From UBA6663 sp044226485 (lineage in GTDB: Bacteria > Chloroflexota > Anaerolineae > Anaerolineales > UBA6663), in contig JBGAGY010000009.1 in assembly GCA_044226485.1 (NCBI GenBank), forward strand, positions 62,001 to 126,000: a DNA stretch of 64,000 nucleotides. The letters are read 5' to 3'. Positions 58,249 to 64,000 of the stretch are shown here, piece after piece (the first letter of the stretch is position 1; each line of letters begins with the position of its first letter). The notes under the pieces are model-generated. The model saw only the letters and a list, made by a program, of their open reading frames with translations. It was not told the origin of the DNA and searched no databases. The position numbers and the translations under genes were made by a program.

Positions 58249-60330
58249 ATGACCCAACGTTTGGCAGACCGTCTTGTTGCAGCGCGTCGCCGACGCTTTG
58301 TGGGCCGTTCGACCGAATTGGCCTCCTGGAAGGCCGCCCTCCAGGCGGATACCCCGCCTTACCTCCTTTTCTACATCTTCGGACCCGGCGGAATCGGGAA
58401 GACGTCGCTGCTCGGCGAGATGGCGGACCTGTGCCGGCAGGTCGATGTCGCCCCGCACCTGCTCGACGCGCGCCTGATCGAGTCCGCACCTGAACCCTTC
58501 GTTCAGGCCCTGGCCGAGTCCCTCGGCCTGCCCGCCGGCCGCTCCGTGATCGACGCACTGGCGCACGGCCGACACGCCTTGCTCCTCGATACCTGCGAAC
58601 GTCTCGAGCCGCTCGAGGCCTGGCTGCGCGACACCTTCCTGCCACAGCTCCCCGAAGGGGTGCTCGTCGCGATGGCCGGCCAGCGCCCCCTCGCGCCCGC
58701 CTGGCGCGCCGACCCGGGCTGGCAGGATCTCATTCACGTGGCGCCGCTGCGCAACCTCAGCCCTGATGAGGGCCGCGCTTTCCTGTCGAGCCATGGCCTT
58801 CCCGATGAGCAGATGCCGGCGGTCCTCGGCTTCACCCACGGCCACCCGCTCGCGCTCTCGCTCGTCACGGATGTGTTCAACCAGCGCGGCGGCCAGTCGT
58901 TTCAACCCGATGCCTCGCCGGATATCGTTCGCGCGCTGCTCGAGCGTTTCATCCAAAAGGTGCCGGGACCGGCCCATCGTGCCGCGCTTGAAGCCTGCAG
59001 CCTTGTGCGCGCGTTGACTGAGAGCCTGCTGGCGACGATGCTCGGCACGCCAGATGCTCATGATCTGTTCGACTGGCTGCGCGGCCTTTCGTTCATCGAG
59101 AGCGGCGCCGACGGCCTGTTCCCGCATGACCTCGCCCGCGACACGCTTGGGCGCGACCTGCGCTGGCGTCATCCCGACTGGTATACCGAGCTGCATCGCC
59201 GGGCGCGCCAGCACTACGTCACGCGCTTGCAGCAGAGCTCGGGCCTCGCTCAACAGCAGGCCCTGTTCGATCTCATCTACCTCCACCGCGACAACGGCGT
59301 CGTGAAGTCGATGTTCGAGTGGAGCGCCGGCGGCCACCTGCGCGCCGAACCGATCTCGCAGCAGGATCGCGCGATCGTGCATGCCATGGTCGCGCAACAC
59401 GAAGGTGAGGCGTCGGCGGAGTGGGTCGACTTCTGGATCGATCGCCAGCCCGCCGGGTCGACAGTGGTGCGCGACCCGGCAGGCGTCATCGTCGGCTTCA
59501 TGCAGGGCGTCTCACTCGAGGCCGCCGCGCCGCACGACCGCGATGCCGACCCTGCCACCCGCGCCGCGTGGCACTATCTTGAGACACGCGCGCCCCTCCG
59601 CGGAAACGAAACGTCGCTGTGCTTCCGGGCGTGGCTCGCTCGCGACACGTATCAATCCGTGTCGGCGGTGCAAAGCCTGCTCTTCGTCCTGGCCGTGCGT
59701 CTCTACCTCATCACGACCCATCTGGCTTTTCACTTCTTCGCCTGCGCGGCGCCTACCGATTGGGCGCCGCTGTTCGCCTACGCGGATCTCGATCGCCTCG
59801 CCGACGCCGACTTCGAGATCGAGCGACGATCCTTCGGCGTGTTCGGCCACGACTGGCGCCTGCGTCCGCCCTCCGCGTGGTTGGGGTTGCTGGCCGAGCG
59901 CGAAACGTCACCGACGGTCGAGGCCGCCGTCTCGCGGCCGGCATCAACCCCTGTCGTCGTCCTCAGCGCCGATGAGTTTGCGAGCGCCGTTCGGTTGGCG
60001 CTCCGCGACGTCGCGGCTCCGGATCTGTTGCGCGGCAACCCGCTCCTGCGTTCGCGGCTCATCCTCGAGCGCGGCGATGAACCGGGCGATGAGAGGGCCC
60101 GCGCCGCCGCGCTCGCGAGCCTGTTGAAACGAGCCGCCGAGCCGCTGTTGACTTCGGCTCGCGATGTCAAGCTGTATCGAGCGCTCGAAGCGACCTATTT
60201 CAAGCCCTCCGTCACCCAGGAACAGGCCGCTGAAAAGCTGGACCTCCCCTTCAGCACCTACCGACGACATCTCAAGGCCGGCGTCGACTGGCTGATCGAT
60301 CGGCTCTGGCAGCAGGAACTCGGCGGCTGA
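58249..60330 (+). CDS. STAND-type ATPase with C-terminal HTH, possible regulator
   Basis: 693 residues. The N-terminal NTPase has FVGRSTELASWKAAL, FGPGGIGKTSLL (Walker A 45-52), ALLLDTCERLEPL (Walker B, Asp114), VAMAGQRPL and a GHPLAL motif (about 200) of AP-ATPase/NACHT-like STAND proteins. A winged-helix-like region (about 230-330) and a middle segment that could be a GNAT-like fold (about 395-540) follow. The C-terminus (about 655-690) is TQEQAAEKLDLPFSTYRRHLKAG, an HTH resembling sigma-4/LuxR types. Signal-dependent transcriptional regulation is inferred; the downstream SnoaL/SRPBCC genes are its likely neighbours in function. Confidence 0.7.
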   Translation: MTQRLADRLVAARRRRFVGRSTELASWKAALQADTPPYLLFYIFGPGGIGKTSLLGEMADLCRQVDVAPHLLDARLIESAPEPFVQALAESLGLPAGRSVIDALAHGRHALLLDTCERLEPLEAWLRDTFLPQLPEGVLVAMAGQRPLAPAWRADPGWQDLIHVAPLRNLSPDEGRAFLSSHGLPDEQMPAVLGFTHGHPLALSLVTDVFNQRGGQSFQPDASPDIVRALLERFIQKVPGPAHRAALEACSLVRALTESLLATMLGTPDAHDLFDWLRGLSFIESGADGLFPHDLARDTLGRDLRWRHPDWYTELHRRARQHYVTRLQQSSGLAQQQALFDLIYLHRDNGVVKSMFEWSAGGHLRAEPISQQDRAIVHAMVAQHEGEASAEWVDFWIDRQPAGSTVVRDPAGVIVGFMQGVSLEAAAPHDRDADPATRAAWHYLETRAPLRGNETSLCFRAWLARDTYQSVSAVQSLLFVLAVRLYLITTHLAFHFFACAAPTDWAPLFAYADLDRLADADFEIERRSFGVFGHDWRLRPPSAWLGLLAERETSPTVEAAVSRPASTPVVVLSADEFASAVRLALRDVAAPDLLRGNPLLRSRLILERGDEPGDERARAAALASLLKRAAEPLLTSARDVKLYRALEATYFKPSVTQEQAAEKLDLPFSTYRRHLKAGVDWLIDRLWQQELGG

Positions 60331-60412
60331 GCACGATCGCAAAAGTGATCAACGAATGAGCATCGATTGGGCTGGTGAACCGTTCAATCCGGCCCTACCC
60401 TCTATTCACGGT

Positions 60413-60434
60413 CGATGCCTGAAACACGGCATCG
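60413..60434 (+). promoter_or_regulatory. small hairpin before the first SnoaL-like gene
   Basis: CGATGCC (60413-60419) pairs with GGCATCG (60428-60434), 12 nt before the GTG start at 60447. Confidence 0.35.
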
Positions 60435-60446
60435 GGAAAGGCGCAC

Positions 60447-60932
60447 GTGCGCGTGGCTGAAAGCACCCTCTCATCGGATCGAGGGCCAGGCTCCGATCGA
60501 ACGCACCCAGCGGCGACGCGCGACTCGCACGCGCGCCTGGTTCAGGCGTTGACCGACGCCTGGAACGCTCATGATGCCAGGGCGGTGGCCGCCCTCTACG
60601 CCCCTGATTTCGAAGGCGACGACATCGCGCTGGCCGAGCCGCAGCATGGGGTCGACGCCATCCGTCGGCTGACGCAGTACTACATGCGCGCGTTTCCGGA
60701 TCTTGAAGTGACTCTCGACGGTCTGGCCGTCGACGGCGATGTGGTGGCCATGATCTGGACGTTGTCGGGCACTCATAAGAACACGTTCATGAATATCCCG
60801 CCGACCGGGCGCTACACCTCGGTGCGTGGCACCACCTACCTGACGATTCGTGACGGCCTTGTGTACCGCGCGACTCGCATCTGGGATCTGGCCGGCCTGC
60901 TGCGCGGACTGGGTCTCCTGCCGGAGTTGTGA
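60447..60932 (+). CDS. SnoaL/ester-cyclase-like protein
   Basis: 161 residues of the NTF2 fold: LVQALTDAWNAHDARAVAALYAPDFEGDD, IRRLTQYYMRAFPDLEVTLDGLAVDGDVVAMIW and YTSVRGTTYLTIRDGLVYRATRIWD. Members include polyketide ester cyclases and many unassigned proteins. Start is GTG 60447 or the in-frame GTG 60453. One nucleotide separates it from the SRPBCC gene, so they are co-translated. Confidence 0.82.
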   Translation: MRVAESTLSSDRGPGSDRTHPAATRDSHARLVQALTDAWNAHDARAVAALYAPDFEGDDIALAEPQHGVDAIRRLTQYYMRAFPDLEVTLDGLAVDGDVVAMIWTLSGTHKNTFMNIPPTGRYTSVRGTTYLTIRDGLVYRATRIWDLAGLLRGLGLLPEL

Positions 60933-60933
60933 C

Positions 60934-61518
60934 ATGACACGCTCGATCGGTTACCACTTCATCACCGTCTGGCGCGTGCCGGGCACCTGCGCCGAAGTCG
61001 CCGACGTGCTGGCTGACGCGCGCGGGCTGACTCGCTGGTGGCCGTCCGTCTACCTCGACGTGCAAGAACTCGCGCCGGGCGGCCCCGATGGAGTGGGACG
61101 TCGCATCGCGCTGTTCACAAAGGGTTGGCTGCCGTACACGCTGCGCTGGCAGTTCACGGTGACCGAGTCTGACGCGCCGCGCGGCTTCAGCCTGGTCGCA
61201 GCCGGCGACTTCGTCGGTCGCGGCATCTGGCGCTTCGCTCAGGAAGGCGCTGATGTCGTCGTGACCTACGACTGGTGCATCGAGGTGACCAAGCCTCTGC
61301 TGCGCAGCCTGTCTTTCGTGTTCAAACCGATCTTCTCGGCCAACCATCGTTGGGCCATGCGCATGGGCGAGATCAGCCTCAAGCTCGAGCTCGAGCGACG
61401 TCGCGCGTCGACGGCCGAAGAACGTTCTCGAATCCCCGATCCACCCGGCCCGACCTTCGCGACCTGGATCCCGCGACGGCCTGCGACGCCCTTGCGAACT
61501 GCCGATCTGGGCGGCTAG
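60934..61518 (+). CDS. SRPBCC (polyketide cyclase/dehydrase-like) protein
   Basis: 194 residues. Helix-grip fold: HFITVWRVPGTCAEVADVLADARGLTRWWPSVYLDVQEL at the N-terminus and VVVTYDWCIEVTKPLLRSLSFVFKPIFSANHRWAMRMGEISLKLELERR as the long C-terminal helix. Binds a hydrophobic ligand in related proteins. The starting ATG follows the upstream stop by one base. The tail is Pro-rich. A hairpin at 61533-61553 follows the stop. Confidence 0.82.
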   Translation: MTRSIGYHFITVWRVPGTCAEVADVLADARGLTRWWPSVYLDVQELAPGGPDGVGRRIALFTKGWLPYTLRWQFTVTESDAPRGFSLVAAGDFVGRGIWRFAQEGADVVVTYDWCIEVTKPLLRSLSFVFKPIFSANHRWAMRMGEISLKLELERRRASTAEERSRIPDPPGPTFATWIPRRPATPLRTADLGG

Positions 61519-61532
61519 AACCTGATCGATAA

Positions 61533-61553
61533 GTCGCCGCAAGCCGCGGCGAC
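61533..61553. terminator. hairpin after the SRPBCC gene
   Basis: GTCGCCGC (61533-61540) pairs with GCGGCGAC (61546-61553); no T-tract. Confidence 0.4.
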
Positions 61554-61594
61554 AACCGACGTTTCAACCGTATCACTTGTGAAGGAGGAGCCGC

Positions 61595-62059
61595 ATGGAG
61601 TCCACCTGCCTGCCGCCCGTCATCGATCGGTTTCGTCTGGCGCTCAATCTGCATGACGCCGGGGCTCTGGCCGAGTGCCTGCACACGGACTTCGTGAACA
61701 CGCAGCCGGCCCACCCCGAGCGTAATGCTCGCGGCAAGGTCGCTGCAGCGCTGCGATGGGCCAACACTTTCGAGTGTGTGCCCAACCTCCGTGCCGATCT
61801 GTTGCGCCATGCCTGCTCAAACGGCCTGGTCTGGACCGAATGGACATTTTCGGGAGCCGGTGAAGATGCCAACTATCGCGCTGGCGGCGTCGTGATCTTC
61901 GCCGTCTGCCACGACCTGATCGTCTGGGCGCGGACCTACACCGAGGCCCAGCCGATCGAGGGCCCCGATTGGGAAAGCGTCATCGCCGAGGCCTTGCGGT
62001 TCGGCGACGATCAGCCCGTTGAGAATACGGGCGATGTCTCCGACGAAATCGGTAATTGA
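61595..62059 (+). CDS. SnoaL-like NTF2-fold protein 2
   Basis: 154 residues: VIDRFRLALNLHDAGALAECLHTDFVNTQPAHPERNARGK and CSNGLVWTEWTFSGAGEDANYRAGGVVIFAVCHDLIVWARTYTE form a nuclear-transport-factor-2 domain, different in sequence from the gene at 60447. GGAGGAG precedes the ATG. Role unknown, but the two NTF2-fold and one SRPBCC genes in a row suggest small-molecule conversion. Confidence 0.78.
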   Translation: MESTCLPPVIDRFRLALNLHDAGALAECLHTDFVNTQPAHPERNARGKVAAALRWANTFECVPNLRADLLRHACSNGLVWTEWTFSGAGEDANYRAGGVVIFAVCHDLIVWARTYTEAQPIEGPDWESVIAEALRFGDDQPVENTGDVSDEIGN

Positions 62060-62093
62060 TCGGTCAACGGCAGCCGATCTACAGGGCACCCTT

Positions 62094-62753
62094 ATGGCTC
62101 ACTCCCCAGCAAGAGACGTGTTTGACCCGGTTCGCGTCGCGCGCTTCGAGCGCGAAAACTACCAGGCGTATTACCGTCGCCGCTGGGCCGAACTGCTGCG
62201 CGCCTCAGTGTCGCTGGTTCGCGAAGCCTTTGGGCTCGGTCTGATCGACGGCGTCCACGGCGCCTATCTGGTGGCCAGGGCAGAGATGGCCTTCGCGCCG
62301 GTCCGCGGCAACGACGTCCCGCGTGCCGTGGCGTACATGCGCCGCTTCTATGAGCTGTTGAACGCGCGGCTGGGCATGGCGATCGACGTGGATCTGGCCG
62401 CCCGCCTCGACGTGAACTGGTGGCAGGTGCACCGCGATCACTTTGCAGATCCAGATACCGGGCCGCTGGCCATCGCGTTGGCCGAATGGATGAGCGTCGT
62501 TTACGGATTGGCTGCGGAGCAGTTGATGACCTCGGCGCGGTGGCGCGCGGCGGGGATTTTGTGCTCAGACCGTTGGGTGCGCGCGGGTATGCCCGAGCCC
62601 AGCACCCTCCTGGATGAGGAGGAGCACGCGCTGACCCTGAGCTATCAGATCCTGCAAGCCATGGTCGACGATCAGCCTCGTCGCCGCGATACCAGGCAGA
62701 CGCGGTATCCGTGGTGGCGGGCATGGGCATCTCGTCGACATCTCGGCGTCTGA
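62094..62753 (+). CDS. conserved-looking helical protein, function unknown
   Basis: 219 residues, nearly all helical, no membrane segment. It starts FDPVRVARFERENYQAYYRRRWAELLRASVSLVREAFGL and has ARLDVNWWQVHRDHF and WRAAGILCSDRWVRAG with many Trp, Tyr and Arg residues. ATG 62094 is chosen because the domain begins there; the longer frame overlaps the previous gene. I do not recognise the family. It follows the SnoaL-like gene in the same direction. Confidence 0.55.
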   Translation: MAHSPARDVFDPVRVARFERENYQAYYRRRWAELLRASVSLVREAFGLGLIDGVHGAYLVARAEMAFAPVRGNDVPRAVAYMRRFYELLNARLGMAIDVDLAARLDVNWWQVHRDHFADPDTGPLAIALAEWMSVVYGLAAEQLMTSARWRAAGILCSDRWVRAGMPEPSTLLDEEEHALTLSYQILQAMVDDQPRRRDTRQTRYPWWRAWASRRHLGV

Positions 62754-62847
62754 GACGGGTACGCTACAATTCTCCTCGCGTGACGAAGTCCACAGTACGC
62801 CAAAACGCCACCGCCAAAACTGAACGGCGTGTCACGCTGGAGACACG

Positions 62848-63885
62848 ATGACATCCCTGCTCCTCGATGAGATTCACGATCAGCCCGGTGTGCTGGCTCG
62901 GTTGCTGCGCGAACAAACTGACACGATCGGCCGTCTGGCCAAGGCCATGCGGTCGTCCGATATCGATCGCGTGTTGATCGCGGCACGCGGCACCTCGGAC
63001 AACGCGGCGCGATACGCGCAATATCTGCTTGGCGCTCACAATCAAATGGCCGTCGCTCTGGCCGCGCCATCCTTGTTTAGCCGCTTCGACTATGTGCCGC
63101 GACTGCGCCAGACTCTGGCGTTGGGCATTTCGCAGTCGGGTCAATCGCCCGACATCGTGGCCGTGCTCGCGGCTGCACGTCGACAATCGGCTCCGACGGC
63201 CGCGCTGACGAACACGCCGTCTTCGCCGTTGGCCGAAGCTGCCGATCACGTCATCGATCTGAGCGCCGGCGTCGAGCGCAGCGTGGCGGCGACGAAGACC
63301 TACACGGCGGCGCTCGGCGCCCTGGCGATGCTGTCTGTCGCGATGGGAGCTGGCGAGCTGGCGACGGGTCTCGACGCGGTGCCCGACGCGATGTCAGAGG
63401 CGCTGACGGCCGGCCCGGCCGCAGAGGCCGCGGCCCAACTGCTGGCGAAGGCCACGCGCTGTGTGGTCCTCGGGCGCGGCTATCACTACGCAACAGCCTT
63501 CGAGCTTTCATTGAAGGTCAAGGAGCTGACCCACCTGCTCGCGGAGCCGTACTCGACAGCCGACTTCATGCATGGTCCGCTGGCCGTGATTGAGCCCGGC
63601 TTCCCGGTCGTCGTGATCGACATCGGCGACACGTTCCGAGACGAGATCTCGGCGTTGCGCAAGTCGCTGGCCGATCAACGCGCCACCGTCATTGTCTTCA
63701 CCGATCAGCCGGAAGAGGTGAAGGCCGGCGAACTCGCGGTGCCGGTGCCTGGCGCCGTGCCCGAAGCGCTGACGCCGATACCGGCCATCGTGCCCGCGCA
63801 GATCATGGCCTTCCATCTGGCTCGGGCGCGCGGGTTGGATCCCGACCGTCCGCGATCCATCCAAAAGGTCACAGAGACCTACTGA
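62848..63885 (+). CDS. SIS-domain sugar-phosphate isomerase/deaminase-like protein
   Basis: 345 residues: the isomerase half of GlmS without the glutaminase domain. Two SIS domains carry VLIAARGTSDNAARYAQYLL, LGISQSGQSPDIVAVLAAA, GVERSVAATKTYTAALGAL, VVLGRGYHYATAFELSLKVKELTHLLAEPYSTADFMHGPLAVIEPG and SIQKVTETY at the end. Similar proteins are amino-sugar-phosphate deaminases or FrlB/AgaS-like. A TACAAT box at 62765 gives a leader of about 70 nt. A strong terminator follows. Confidence 0.9.
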   Translation: MTSLLLDEIHDQPGVLARLLREQTDTIGRLAKAMRSSDIDRVLIAARGTSDNAARYAQYLLGAHNQMAVALAAPSLFSRFDYVPRLRQTLALGISQSGQSPDIVAVLAAARRQSAPTAALTNTPSSPLAEAADHVIDLSAGVERSVAATKTYTAALGALAMLSVAMGAGELATGLDAVPDAMSEALTAGPAAEAAAQLLAKATRCVVLGRGYHYATAFELSLKVKELTHLLAEPYSTADFMHGPLAVIEPGFPVVVIDIGDTFRDEISALRKSLADQRATVIVFTDQPEEVKAGELAVPVPGAVPEALTPIPAIVPAQIMAFHLARARGLDPDRPRSIQKVTETY

Positions 63886-63890
63886 ATCGC

Positions 63891-63925
63891 ATCGACCGCG
63901 TCATCATGACGCGGTCGATTTGTTT
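63891..63925. terminator. terminator after the SIS-domain gene
   Basis: ATCGACCGCGTCA (63891-63903) pairs with TGACGCGGTCGAT (63907-63919) followed by TTGTTT. Probably shared with the convergent gene at the right edge. Confidence 0.8.
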
Positions 63926-63935
63926 CCCGGGAAGA

Positions 63936-64000
63936 TCAGGGACACAGGTACGGTTTGGGCGGACAACCATCGATCGGCGGATCGATGATGTCGGTCGGCA
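63936..64000 (-). CDS. C-terminal end of a minus-strand gene (rest outside window)
   Basis: Read on the minus strand, a frame enters from the right edge and ends at TGA (63938-63936), giving PTDIIDPPIDGCPPKPYLCP. The Pro/Cys-rich tail fits an extracellular or lipoprotein C-terminus. No family can be assigned. Confidence 0.35.
   Translation of the reverse strand, partial: PTDIIDPPIDGCPPKPYLCP

Overview
The window is about 64 kb of GC-rich bacterial chromosome, almost entirely chromosomal housekeeping and envelope genes. No prophage, insertion sequence, CRISPR array, rRNA or tRNA was seen. Several traits point to Chloroflexota, probably the Anaerolineae side: lipoproteins with a lipobox Cys followed by long Pro/Thr linkers, histidine kinases with seven-helix sensor regions, MoxR-DUF58-DUF4129 genes, and many genes that start right after a TANNNT box (leaderless type). 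This placement is an inference from gene content, not a computed phylogeny.

Layout. 0-10 kb: a bactofilin-like membrane protein, a PadR regulator with its membrane partner, an LCP protein, a lipoprotein serpin, groES-groEL under a clear sigma-70 promoter plus CIRCE operator, an aminotransferase and a PspC protein. 10-20 kb: a CAP-domain secreted protein, a minus-strand operon (beta-propeller, redoxin, MFS), Elp3, DoxX, and two tandem paralogous 7TM histidine kinases with no response regulator. 20-31 kb: a NYN-cold-shock fusion with a structured leader, a degenerate S41/PDZ lipoprotein, a phosphoesterase overlapping a bifunctional homocysteine methyltransferase/MTHFR, an HExxH lipoprotein, DUF3592, FHA and ClpP/NfeD proteins, and a phospholipase-C-like protein. 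31-40.4 kb: an exopolysaccharide/dTDP-sugar locus (rfbD, two GT2, rnhB, GT4, two Wzz-like proteins, CpsD-like ATPase, rfbA, rfbB) without rfbC. 41-53 kb: an APH-like kinase, citrate synthase, a pair of lipoprotein carbonic anhydrases of which one has lost its zinc ligands, a methyltransferase, a Trypco1-like protein, MoxR-DUF58-DUF4129, an endonuclease IV-like protein and a mutarotase. 53-64 kb: an aminotransferase, a hydrolase lipoprotein, an orphan beta-class DNA methyltransferase with a Nudix protein and an EamA transporter, a large STAND-type ATPase, two SnoaL-like proteins, an SRPBCC protein, an unknown helical protein and a SIS-domain protein.

The most striking non-coding signal is a family of intergenic inverted repeats whose arms are built from degenerate 7- or 8-bp units. 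Different junctions carry different units, although some units recur at distant loci (AGGCGTC at groES-groEL and rfbA-rfbB with nearly identical arms; GAGTAGTC on both sides of wzz/cpsD; CGCCCCT in 13 perfect tandem copies). They fill most junctions of the exopolysaccharide locus, sit inside the groESL operon, and in places supply a stop codon or abut a start codon. Transcription signals are unusually readable: about ten genes have a TANNNT hexamer ending 6-9 nt before the start codon, consistent with leaderless transcripts.
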